From positions 120,206,375-120,270,374 of the forward strand of contig CM034546.1 of the NCBI GenBank assembly GCA_020055645.1: a stretch of DNA of 64,000 nt. The letters run 5' to 3'. The DNA is from Tomocerus qinae (lineage: Eukaryota > Arthropoda > Collembola > Entomobryomorpha > Tomoceridae). Of the stretch, positions 29,676-42,462 are shown in pieces. The translations under genes and the position numbers were made by a program. How positions within the stretch are numbered: the stretch's first letter is position 1; every line of letters starts with the position of its first letter. The notes under the pieces are model-generated. The model was not told the DNA's origin. It worked only from the letters and a program-made list of their open reading frames with translations, and did no database searches.

Positions 29676-30307
29676 AAAGTAGACGGGTAGAAAATTATGC
29701 CTTGCCTATACAAATTTTCTACAGCTCTGCAATACTACTTTTACCTAATTGCTAAATTCTAATGCTGCATTTTATACAGGTATGAGTTCTGTAGCTATTT
29801 GATAGGTTAATTAATATGGTGATAGAGCATTTATTTGCTTGTTAACAGTAATTTCGCAGAATTATCACTGCTTAATTCACTTACTATTAATTACGATACT
29901 TATGTTTGTAATAATGTCATTTTCGTTGCTTAGCGTTATACCCCAGCTAAAATTGAAGCAAGTATTAATCTAAGAATTTAAAATTATCGTGTAAGTTAAT
30001 TTCATTAATTTTGTATTTTTGATGGTAACAAATTGAAGTCTTGCTGTTAATAGTATGATTGCAGATTAGTTAGTATATCTGCAGGACTAAACCTCAATTT
30101 AAATGAAAGAATTTCCTAATATTTCATTGAAGTGTGAAAGCGTTAACATTCCGTTATTCCCTGTAGAGTATAATGCAAATCCGAAGACCTTTATTTCCAT
30201 TCCCACAGTACTAATATGCACACTATGCCCTGCAAGGCTATTTACTACTATGATATTATAGCTTTATTTAGAAATAAGTCCAGTTTAAGATATGTATAAT
30301 TTTACGT

Positions 30308-30313
30308 AATAAA
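30308..30313 (+). terminator. possible polyadenylation signal of TBCD
   Basis: AATAAA lies about 630 bases beyond the TBCD stop codon. I noticed no closer canonical hexamer, but variant signals were not examined in full. Confidence 0.35.
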
Positions 30314-33300
30314 TATATTGTAACTCCGAAATATTTATCTTGTGTGAATAACATTTTATTAATAAACGACTAATTTTTAACAACAATTTACATGATTTTA
30401 TTGTGTACAATTCGTCAACATTTATGACATGCAGGAGTTAGTGATTTCAAAAGTTATAATATTATGGTTTACTTTAATTATCAGTGATTGTGATTTGAAT
30501 AGCTAGTTAAGTCGTATTTGGTGTAGTGGAAAGCGCGGTGCAAATTTTGGACAGTATGTGGAATACATTTTTGTATCACGACAAGTTTAAGAAGTACGTC
30601 CGTATGAAACATAAGAACTATTTAAGTAACGGCACGCCAAAAGTACCTTAAGTGAAAAATGTCTTAAAATAATTACATTAAAATAGCCAGACAGACTGCG
30701 AAGGAAAGAATGCTTTATGACTTTAGAGTAATAATGTACATCTAGATAAAATTTAAACCACACAACAGTAAATAATTGTTTAAAAAAAGTTAACAGTCTG
30801 GTACTAATACCATCAGTGCCTTATTTGCACTAAAACATAATTCGTTAAAATAACAATATTAAGTAACATTTATTCCAAAAATAGGTCATATCATTTCTAA
30901 AGAGACTTTGGCTTATTATAAGCTGAAAAAATGTAAATCTAACGATACTATACGTCTGATACTTATATACTTATACTTATACGTTACGTACTCATGTACT
31001 TAAGTTCATTGTCAATTAAAAGCAGTAGCTACGAATATTACGTGCTATAGACCTACCTAACGGCATATGGTACCAAAAACAAGAAGCTCTAAACAATTAT
31101 CTGATACCAGCTCTTATTAAACTTAAACTACTACAGCCAGGACAGAATTTTCTACAATCGAGTGTTTGAGAACCAATCTAAATTATTAGCGTGTGATCAA
31201 TAAAGGTACATTAAGCAATGTAAAACTTTCCAGCAGATATGTTTGATTTCCTCGTGTAGCAAATTGGCAATAATCTGACTATTTTTTAAATGGGAATTCG
31301 GATGGAATGAAAAACTTTTGTTCAAAGGCAACAAGTACACTTTAACACTTTATACACTCAATAAGACAGTGCAAATCTCTGTGGGTATATCCTTACTGTC
31401 TCAGCATCTCTATGTGATACATAATAGATAGATGTATGGTAAATATTACTACAAACAAATAACCGCATATTATACGGATTTAAGGAATTATACGAGGAAG
31501 AGGAAATATTAACTAGTACATTGCCCAGTACATAGGGCATAGTCCATGTATGATTTAAACATAAGTGATTATGTGTTTTATGTTTTGTCGTATGTTCCTT
31601 TGGGGGATGTAAACCAAAGCCACATACGTACAGGCATGCTAATCCGCTACGAAAATACGACCTTAATAATTATCTTGAATCATCTATTGGACATATAGAC
31701 ATTGGATAGTAGCTAAACTAAACTGTTTATGATGAACTTATAAACTTTATAACAATTTGCATATTTAATTCTCACAGCTTTTCCTCATAAATTCATCTAG
31801 CCATTGCCACTGGGTAAATAAAATCCCGTAATCTTTTTGGTGGCTACTTATTTTGTTGGGCTACTCACAAAATGAGTTTACCGAGGTCAGCTTTGGTTTC
31901 TTGTTGTCTATCTACTTTTTTGAATCTGTGCTGAGGCAGTCGGAGTTACGAGAGAGCTTATTAGTTCACCAACATAAAACATGGCTAATCATAATTAAAT
32001 TTCATGCGCGTAGTAGTACAATAGATATAGATGCGTGCTCTGTGAATTTACATAACTTATGTGATTGTGCTTATGACTTTGAACCGTGAGTGCTTGTTAC
32101 ATCTAATATAGTTATTTGTGATTATATGTATTTTTATAGTGATGATTCCAAATAGCAGATTACTTTCTTCAACGTTTACATATATAAATGTATAGTTAAA
32201 TATCTAGGACTTAAGTGTACATTTTATTTAACACTACTGTACTAATTACTTAGTTCCTTAATACTTCCTGCAGGTACCATTATGCAAATTGCATTCATGA
32301 ACAATCTTACAATTAGTAATTAACCTGAATCTGTCTTTTATCATTTTTATTATGGATTGATTAAGTATATAAGAAAGAGTGCACTATTGCTGTCATACAT
32401 GCTAATAAAATTGTGGCTTGGCATAGTTTGTTGATTTCATTGAAAATGTTTGGCTATTATTTAGAAAATATAAAACTATCAATAGTTAGTGCCATGTTAT
32501 AAGTGGTGCACCTACTAAATAGAAATAGGTTTGAGGCATGTGTATCACCTTTTTAATGATCATTGGTAATTAACAGAAATACCATAGGCCAAGATATAAG
32601 GGACTGTTTACTTATGCAAAGACTATTCTACATGTTAACCTCAATTTTCATAATTCCAAGTTGTCTTTTACATATTCTGTGAATTCCCTTTCATTGTTGC
32701 TGTAAAGTTCTATCATGGTATCCTGGAATTACTAATGAAATATGAAACGTTAATAAAAATTAAATACTAATCAGAAATCTGTCAGTTGCTGCACAGAAAA
32801 TAATTGTCTCTCTCTAAAAAAACAATCTGGAATACTATGTAATAATAAGTTACTACTAATCACGATGTACTATCTAATTATAAATTAAGTAGGTTTAGAG
32901 AATTATATTTTACACAAACAAAATATAAATAGGTCATCAATATCATCTACTGACCTATCTTCTCTCAGTAATAAATAGTGAATAAGAATCACTGAACAGA
33001 TAAGAATACTGATTATGAAGCTAAATGGCATACTTGAGTGTGAGAGTGGCGTGTGGATCACTGAACTGATGCGTTTAGAATGTACATGATCTCAATCATA
33101 ACGGTACATAGATTTATGATTTGTCTGTTAGAGTCTAGCATAGCGTGTCTACTTTTTAGACTACTCAATTTTAACGTATGATATATTATACTATTAGTAC
33201 AGCTACAATAGGAGGGACGTTTACTAGAAATGTACTACTAATGGTTTAGCCTACTAATGAGAAACATGAGATTTGTCTTGATGTGTCTGCAATTTTACTG

Positions 33301-34445
33301 CTTTACTAACCATTCTGTATTACTACATAGATATCCTGCTGTGTTGTTACTCTACTATACACGCTCCAATATTGTTTACTGTATTATTAGTATTTATTGT
33401 AGTATTTATTTATTAGCAGTGTTTGTGAATGACTAATTGCATTTTCGTCTATTCGTTAATGAATGTATTGAAATCGAAATATCTTTATAGGTACTACTTA
33501 AAGCTTTTGGCTGTTTAAAGGTACTTTTTTTTTAGATAGTTGTAATAGGTCATAAGGAGATGTTCTTGTATTCGTCTATTGGCCTCCTATTCCTGAACCA
33601 CTTTTCAGAATGTCATTTTGTATTTTGCATAGTAGCATATGAACATTTATGTATCGTAATTGGCTTCACATTTTAGTTTGAATTTTTTTGAATTTGTAGT
33701 ATAATATGTCAAGTACAATGTATAATGTACTTTTTAGTCATCAAGGTGATCAAGATATGGAGGTACTTTCTTTCTGGTCCCTTTCTTCTAACAATTGTAT
33801 TCTTAGGACAAAAGTACTTTTTGCAAATACATCTTTCAATAGGAGTAAATAAAAATAGGAAAGTTAAAGGACAAATATAGAATCGTTGTGTAATTAACCA
33901 GTGGAAAGGCTTGGGTAACTATATCTCATTCTTATAGATTGTACTAGGTAAATATATATTTCATAGGTACTCTAAGGTACATTTATAGTAGTTCAAACTT
34001 TTTTTGCATTAATAAGTGCTTTGGATAAATTACTACAGGTATCTGTAAATATTTAAACCAAAATTAATAGCAAACTAATGATTTCTTTCATGAAAATAAC
34101 TTTTTGTAGCTCTAAGATTCCGAAACATAACTCTTTAACACAACACAACGATCACGAACCATTTTTTTTAGCAAATAAGTCTTATCAAACAGATATTGGT
34201 AGTCAAACGAGAATTACCAATAAAACAACACACCAAGTAGCAGTCTTGGTTCCATCAAATAATCTAACTAGGTATTTACAATAATATTACTCTACCTTAT
34301 AATAGGTGAAGATCCGTCCTGTTTTTACATCATAATACTGGAATTAAGTAAACATACCGTTCAGTGCTGTCAACCTTTGCGTACCCGGACAAAATGAAAA
34401 GGTTTCCTCTTTCCCAAATAGGTCAGCTGCAATTAAAAAATTGCT
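30314..34445. other. non-coding interval between convergent genes
   Basis: About 4.1 kb between the 3' ends of TBCD (+) and HEXD (-). Open frames are short, unconserved in character and lack splice partners. Part of the right side is probably HEXD 3' UTR. No repeats longer than short TACTTATA runs near 30970 were seen. Confidence 0.55.
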
Positions 34446-37224
34446 CTATAGCTCTTCTTTATCATCTAAACCGATAATTCCAAGCCCGAGATCTTCAATC
34501 ATTTTAGGTGGACTGGTAATAGGTCTTCTGGGCCAAACTCCAACACTTTTAAGTGCATTTCCAGCTTTTTCAATTCGATCTAATATTTTCCAAGCTTCCC
34601 AAACATTTTGTTCAATCCATTCCAATATAACATCCCCTCTGAAAACGGTTTTCAAAGAATTTCCAACTGATTTGGCTGTAACAACGAGATTCCTACGAAG
34701 TCGAGGGACATGTGAGAAAACCACTTCATCAACTCTTAGAGGTAAGGAATAATTGTGTCTTATATTGTAAGGCGTAACCCAAGCCCTTTTCCTTGTGATT
34801 TTAGTTTCTAATTCCCAAAAATCATTGAGAAGGGAGCGGAGACGAAAAAGAGTTCGGAAAAAGGCAACACCAGGGAAATTGCATCGTGCAGCAAATGACA
34901 GTTCACTGTCGACATCTTTAAGTAACGTGTGGAGATTCTGTTGGTGACTATTGGGACACCGGAGTAGTTGTATAAATTGACGAGACACTTTCTCTTGTTT
35001 CTCCACGGGGGATATTGAATCATATGAGCCTCGCTTGGAACCCCCACTGAATTTGGACATTTCATCTGTCTTTTCTTTCGCCATCAAGCTCCTAGGATGA
35101 GGTATTCGTCTTCTTAGAACAGGGCCTTGAATTTCTGAAGCAGGAGCTGAGCGTTTAAATATAACGACCTTATCTGCTTCAGGTAAAGTCGACTGACTAC
35201 TTGATGACACTGATAAAGAAACTGGAGTAGTCATTTGGGATGTCGATGAGCTTGAAATTGACGGAGTTGTTAGCATATCAGCTTTAGGCACAAGAATACG
35301 ATTTCGGATTGAGTTTCCTCCTCCGGGAGTCGAAAGAATTAGGCTGGTGTACACCATGCTGGGAATGGCTGAGGGAAGTAGTTCGCATAGAACTGCAAAG
35401 TGATCATAACGTTGCCAACCCGTCAGAACCAGACCACCGACTCCTTTTTGCCACTTGGGCGACTCTCTCGCAATGACGTCTATCCATTTCTGAACATTGT
35501 CAGCGTGACGAGAAAGAGGTGGAATTGTTAGAGTTTCCCCAAAAGCTCCCTTAAATGCTGCCGCGGCCCAAACTGTTGGAAATATTTCACGATATTTGTC
35601 CCACGATTCCCAACCAACAAATCTATCAACGTCTTCAGCGTAAACCCATACCTATGTAAGGTAAAATTGGACTCTTATCACCTATTCTATTAGTAACATC
35701 AATAATAATAATTATGGAAAATTTTTATACCATGGGTTCAACATATGACGCAATATCCGTTTCACGAAGTTTCGTCAGAGGAATGTTTCTTAACATATCG
35801 TCCCAAATTATAGGAATCTTCCCTTTAGAACGAATATACTTAGCAACTTTAGTTACATGTTTAAGAAAGAGATCATCACGAGATTCGGATGCAGCTGTGC
35901 AAAGAGGACAAATTCTCAAGTTGAAAACCTCATCACAGCCAATGTGGACGAATTTTGAATTTGTATGTAGATCCAAAACCTAGATAGACATGACAGCAAC
36001 GAAACGGTTACAAAATTAATTCTTATGACACTTACACGCTAATTCTTTTTACACGCAAATGCCTGAGCTATTATTAAATAGTATACAGTTACGCTTCATC
36101 TCATGGTAGTTGTATCAACTGGGATTAGTAGGCCGGCTAAGCCCACTTTATCGACAGATAGAAATAGAAGAATAATGTGTTAATGTAATTATCATTGTTT
36201 TGTTACCTGATCAATCATTTCATGTAACAAAGGTAATGTCCCACTTTTAGAAGGGCAAATTGCTTGAGGATCTTCATCTATTTCCCTTAGATGCCGATAT
36301 TCTTGACCTTTAAGTACAAATTCGGTGTGACCAAATGTCTGTACCAGGGGAATCACATCTAGATCCAGATTCTTTTCAGCAAAATTGACAATCTCCAGTG
36401 CCTCTTCTTGTGAGTAGCCTCCTTTCTCAAGTGTAAGATTAGTCAAGTTGTCTTTCCATGGAAATGTATCCTCCCACTCAATCAGTACTCCGGTGATTCC
36501 ACTTAGCTTAGCGAGTTTCAATACCTGTCCATAAAAATATGACTATGAAATACGGATGAATCGGAGAGGAATGAGAGCATGAAGACAATATTTGTTTCAA
36601 GATTTAAGAAAAAAGTTAGAAATTTGTTAATTTTCTCACGTCTTTAATGAAGGACACTTTTGGGGGTGCACCTTTGAGATCCAAGTGAACCAGGCGACTC
36701 TCAATGACCCTAGAAAAGTTACTTTGCTGTTCTAGTTCATTCAGGGACCATTGCAGGATTCTATTTCCTCCTCTGTGGGAGCCATGTAATTGATGATGTG
36801 CCAAGTGTCTTATTTTCTCTTCTCCAGGCACACTATTATGTTCTGTGTGATGAGCACCATTGATATCTTGAGACGCTAAAGGACTTACATCGTCATTATA
36901 ATCCACAAACACAGCGTCAATATTACTGCCACCGAACTCATGATTATCTGCGATATGCTCTTGATGACCGTTGTGAATTCGGGGACTTCCTTTAATATTT
37001 TCATGATTCTCGTGATGAACACTAGCTTCGTGGAACGAACTAACAAATTTTGGTTTGGTTGGTCCCCCACCACTGAAAACAGGGAGGTTCAATCCATCCG
37101 GGTAGTAAAAGAACAAAGAACTCATCACTCCAATGCAAATTGAGAAAATGACACAAAACGTAATAAAAATTCTAGGTTTTCTTGACTTTGGACAAAATGC
37201 AAAGCAATTAGTATGTTCCCCCAT
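34446..37224 (-). CDS. HEXD: hexosaminidase D-like GH20 glycosidase, type II membrane protein
   Basis: Four exons on the minus strand, 36640-37224, 36207-36524, 35731-35979 and 34446-35651, give 785 aa. The ATG at 37222-37224 is the first methionine in frame. Upstream codons are open back to a possible acceptor (CTTGTTCAG), so an untranslated first exon is likely. GH20 enzymes remove terminal N-acetylhexosamines. Seen: one transmembrane segment at about residues 19-41 after a basic cytoplasmic tail; a His/Asn-rich stem to about 175; the GH20 barrel starting RLVHLDLKGAPP; GVLIEWEDTFPW; HIGCDEV with the catalytic D317-E318 pair; and TGWQRYDHFAVLCELLPSAIPS. After about residue 495 come a Ser/Thr-rich linker and a 200-residue basic C-terminal region of unknown role. 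The anchor suggests the Golgi or plasma membrane, unlike soluble vertebrate HEXD. Confidence 0.9.
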
Positions 37225-40200
37225 AATTGTTGGAAGACGTCGGATCCTCAGATTCCCTCTTTGGTAATTTCTGGCGGATTTGTTTGCAAGAGCTTGTGCT
37301 CTGAACAAGTGAAAAGTTGGTGAGAATCGTGTAGTCTACATTTGGTGTAGTCGAATAGTAAAAACTTTAATCCATAGCATAACGCACTGTCTTAGACTTG
37401 CGATTAGACTCGCTCGTTATGTTTTATGTATGATGCTTCGTTTTGCTACTGCAGCAGCAGCCTTTATTTCCGCATTGATACAGTTAAGACTGCGTTACCG
37501 TTACATGGTTTTATTATTAAGTAAAGCCTCTTCTCAACTTCAGCGTGCTGCATTATAGAGTGTGACTGACGAGTAATTACTTTTCAGCCACAGCGAAGAA
37601 AAAGCAAATCAGCAATCTCGTTCCCTTGTTCCGATTTGCAAATGTGGGGCAACGATGAATGTCAAGGTCAACCTTGTCCACGGAGACAGCACTTACTTAG
37701 TCCTGGAGTCAACCACATCACCAAAATAAATCACTATTTTTACCAAAACTCACTACCTAAAGTACAGTAAAGTCCAGTTACATTTTTCCAGTTCGTAGAC
37801 CTGTTTGTATGAGCAAAAAAATATTTTCGCAACACATTTGCTCCTTCTCGTAGGTACTCATGCGTATAATATTTGTGTTCACATGTAGGATGTTCTGTCT
37901 ACACTTTCGGTTCATCCGCTTAAAGATCTCTATTATACACAGGAATACAACAATTTGATAATAAGCGATACAGTAGGATAGTTAAATTATTTATCTTTGT
38001 GTAGCATATGCCTACTTACTTGTTAAACGGGTATCAACCTAATAACTTGATGTATTTCACAATTCACAGTTTACTAGATAAAAGAAAGAAAACACAGTAC
38101 ACGTTATAAAAGTGTAATAGAGATATTGTTGTGCTTCCTTCTGTACCTACTGAGAGAGACTACATATTTCACAGGAAGCAACAACGATAAAGGGGCAACA
38201 TACCTATACCATTTACAAGTACCTATGTACTAGGATAGTGATGATGTATGTATAGCACAGGGAGTTAGCTGTAAGTAGTTCATATCTATATTGAATAGAG
38301 ACAGATAGAAAGAGAACGGAGGAGGGAGAAGAAGAGGAAGCTTGAGTTGCACTGCACTGCAGTGCAAGTAACATAAAAATGAGGTACAATAAAAAGGAAG
38401 CAAGAGATAGTACACATGTTTACATCGCTAGACATAACAACTCCTTTCTTTTCTCTATGCCTATAAAGCACTTAAGTCATTATACCTTCCTATGCATTAT
38501 TAAGTACATTATACTCGAAAGAATCCATCTAGAACTACCTTCATAATAATATTATACTAAATTACTTGATAATAATAGTAAAAAGTAACATTTTCTTATG
38601 TGATCCACAATATACGTACCTTTGTGTCTATGTAGGACTGTGTCTTTGTTATTTGTGAGTCGCACACACAGGTAAACCTGTACAGATCAACCCAACGGTA
38701 AAGTAAATACGATTAAAATAGCAGATCACGTCTCCTCCATCGCCTCGCGCCGTTGCGTTGCTTTACACGAGATAAATAAAGTGAATTGAATAGAAAAGTA
38801 CCTGTCTTCCCTCTATTTATTCACTACAGTACACGAGAGGATCTTCTTGAGTACGAATTACGGTCTACTCGATTCCGTAAATAAGACATGAGACCATAAG
38901 CACATAAGATATGTGTCTGTGCATGGCTCTTGAGAGTCAGCTACAACTAGACTACGAATACAAATGGCAAAAAGAGAATGCCTTTTGTTGACGTGCCTGA
39001 TGTCAGCTAAGATACTCTACACTCACTTTACTTTGCCGTGTGAAAAGGCGAATCAAATATTAATGTCCTACAAAATCAACAGTCGAGAGTTGCTCAATGT
39101 TTAGGTAGTCATTCAACTGACCTGAACAGCCAAAAACTAAATGACCACCCAGAATACTACAGATACTCCGATTTTTTACACACAGCTCTTGAGATCCATT
39201 TACAAATTCAATTGGGTTTATTTTTATGTACAGCCATTGGTACACATTTTCAACAAATTAAAAAAACAACCAACACTTCACTCCTGCCTTTCTTCGATTT
39301 ACTCTACTAAAGGAACTATTCCTATACGTGTCGTGCTTAATTGTATAGATAGGCAGATTTCGTTCAGACATACACGTTTATTGGTCTCAGGTGCAATTAC
39401 TGAGACTTGAGATTCCTATGTGTATCAAAATTCCTTACTATGCTTATTACTGCTACAAGAACTACGTCGCGAACTACTTGTAAGAAAATAAAGAGACAAG
39501 CACTGGATATAGATAGGTATTACAATCAAATCATTTAAGCTATAGTCATCGCATCGTTCAGAAAGGATAGACCAAATCCGTTCAAAAGGTTCTACTTCTA
39601 TAAAAACTTGGAATGACTCCAGTCATTTCCGACCTTCGGTTCTTCGATTTTAGCGGCGCAGCCTCCGCGGTAATGACATTGTCCGAAGCACATCCTGTAC
39701 TATGGTGTCAGTCCATACTAAGTATATTATAATTATAAGGGCGAACAACACCTTGTATTACATAATATCCACTCTTACTAATAACGTACAAAATGCCACG
39801 TTTCAACCATAAACTAGGTTAATGTGAATCGTAAAAACTTTATGATTAAGTAACTTTAGTTATGATGACTTAGGACTTAGGTAAAATGTATCTTAATACT
39901 ATTAGGTATATAGTTACTAAATTCAGTTTTCACTTTAACGTCCCCAACCCAAGATTCTTAACTCCACTTTACTAAAGTGCCCATAAATATGTAGAATAGA
40001 ATGTTGATTGCTAGACTTAAGTGGAATTAATATTTATAATATTTCCTTGAATATATGTTTCATTCGTGGTTGGCGACTGATAGTATGCTGTTCGTGTCAC
40101 ATAAACCACAAAGAGCTATCTGAGATAATGTACCTTGGCAGAATTTCAGTTATTTATAGAATTTTTATTATGTCTGCATATGCAAACAGTATGAGTTTTT

Positions 40201-42462
40201 CATTTGTCGTTTACACTCAAAATATGAATTAACTATGACTATGACTGAGTTACTCGTAAGCTATAAACTATGTCAAGTATAATACTAGTATGAATATCAT
40301 ACTAAGACTAAGAATAGGACCAAAAAAACCCAAAATTGTCGTTGTCACATCAAATTCCGCTAAAGAAACATAAAGTTTTTAGTGTTACAAGATACCACCG
40401 TTTATTGGTTATATCAATATTTTACACAAATTGAAGTTTCAATTAATATTGCTACTAAATGCCTTGTATTGCTCTTTAATGAAGAAGACTAGCACAATTA
40501 CACTGGTTTTCAACATCACATTGAAATATATATCATGAGGTTCATAGGAGTCTGGAATTGTTTGCATTGTTCATTTATACAATCTGCACTTGAGATAAAA
40601 TCAAGTAAATCTTTGTAGTAAAATAGATAAAGATCCTATTTCAGTTAACTAGTAGCTAACCCGTGCCAAATGTAGTAATGAAATAATTATAATGTAACAA
40701 TGTAAGATTTAATCATCATCACGTTCATTATGTAAGGCATTCTATTAAACACAATACACTGAATAGCAGGTAGGAATAGAACACGAAGGCGAAGGTTTAA
40801 CACTTGAAGATTTTAACTCCTTATTTGAGAAAGGGATGGGTAAATGTAAATTCGTTAAATGTGAATCACACCTGTACCTTGTACCTGCTTGTATGCGTAG
40901 AATCATTTATTTTTGGAATATTTCATTTTAGGTTAAATTGAACTCACTCTTTACCCTTAGAGTACGTTTTACATTAATACGTACAAGAACTTAAACCTTG
41001 CAGTCTTGCAGTGTAGTAAATATATACATAGGTCAGCACAAACTAACGCTAAGTATGTTGTCTATATGTTGAAGGGAAATTAGATATTCTACTCTTACAG
41101 GACGGTCTAGTTATTGTCATTTTACTCATACAATTTATTTGAAATTGTGATGTTCTCTTTTTTGCTTTTGCTGATTCAATTTTCCCTACGCGTAAGAAAA
41201 CAATTTGTTTTAGTAGAATGTTAGCATTTATTTTTAAAAGAATATCAAATACATTACATTTGTATTATCCCAAATGCTATCATCGCGTTATCCTAGTGCC
41301 GATACTATACTGCAAATATTATATGTACTATCGACAATAATAGAAGAAACAAGAACAAAGATAAGATGTATATGGTTTTATTAATTAAAGAATGTGTATC
41401 ACAGCAAGAATTGGCATTTAAGCAAGCTATAAAGATGAAAGATGATTTCTTAAAAACTAAGCGAAGACTTATACAATACGAAATAGATCTAATTAAGAAT
41501 TAAGGCAGATTTCGACCGTGACGTAAGTTCCATTGAGATTGCAATTATCACGAAGCAAGTCTTAAAACCATAATATTGTATTGTTATTAACCAAAGCTAA
41601 ATTCGTTGTAAGTACTACACATATTAGTGAGATACAGAGCATTAGATCGTAGATTCGTTCCTTTGAGACATAGAAAATTAAATAATATCATAATATACAT
41701 GCATATCTGCTCCGTGTACAATATAAGAGTAAGTATTATATAAACTATTAAGGTAAGTATGATATGGACATGAAAAAGCAGTAAAAACAAATTGGCGATA
41801 ATTGGCGAGAAGTAATTTTAACAAATGCAAAAATAATAATAATAACTTATCAGAATGTAAATTCAGTCCATAAAAAGAGTTGAGTTGAGTCAAGTTTGCC
41901 GTGGCCGTGGCCATTCTTGGACACGCTAACTTGTTTTCTAAAGAAGTGCGAGTCCAACACAAGCAAAACATTTTCATGCAATACCAATTATCTGTAGATC
42001 TCCTCATCAATCTGTCTAACATTTTACTTAGACCTTTTATAAACTAGAAAATATATTCATTTTTGTCCACAAGTCTAGGTGAATGCAAAATAGAGATGGA
42101 AAATATTATGCAATATTGTAAAATGAAAGTTTAACATAAGAACAAATATCTATGGACATACTGCAAGAGTAAGATATAACAGCAAGTAGTATTCAGTGGA
42201 ACAGATCTATGTTGTTTTACAAATAGCAGACAAATACTGTCGGTATGTCGACTAAGGTACTATATATTATTACATCAAATTGAAGCCTTTTCTTATATTC
42301 TTTATTATCATTGCGATTACCTGTATTAGAATATGATTACTATCATTGTTTATCATGCGTAAATCGGATAGTTAAGACGTAAATGACGTATTTTTATCGT
42401 TGCGAAGAGGTATTCATGGACTTGACCATGCATTTGCTCCAAAGTCTTGCCGAATGACTTAC
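37225..42462. other. non-coding interval, no gene seen
   Basis: About 5.2 kb between the HEXD 5' end and the TMEM245 3' end. It should contain the HEXD promoter and 5' UTR and the TMEM245 3' UTR. A short inverted repeat TTGCACTG...CAGTGCAA lies at 38347-38367. Open frames here show no domain and no supportable splice chain. Confidence 0.55.
42301..42306 (-). terminator. possible polyadenylation signal of TMEM245
   Basis: On the minus strand this is AATAAA, about 157 bases past the TMEM245 stop codon. Confidence 0.4.

Noticed and set aside
30515-30570. tRNA-like D-arm sequence GGTGTAGTGGAAAGCGC
   Set aside because: No matching T-arm (GGTTCRANYCC), acceptor stem or anticodon arm follows within the required distance.
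31853-32089. 78-residue plus-strand open frame between TBCD and HEXD
   Set aside because: No domain, no flanking exons and AT-rich codon use like the surrounding non-coding DNA.
37225-37308. 28 extra codons upstream of the HEXD start
   Set aside because: The frame is open but begins at TTG, not ATG, and a likely splice acceptor lies within it. The ATG at 37222-37224 is preferred.
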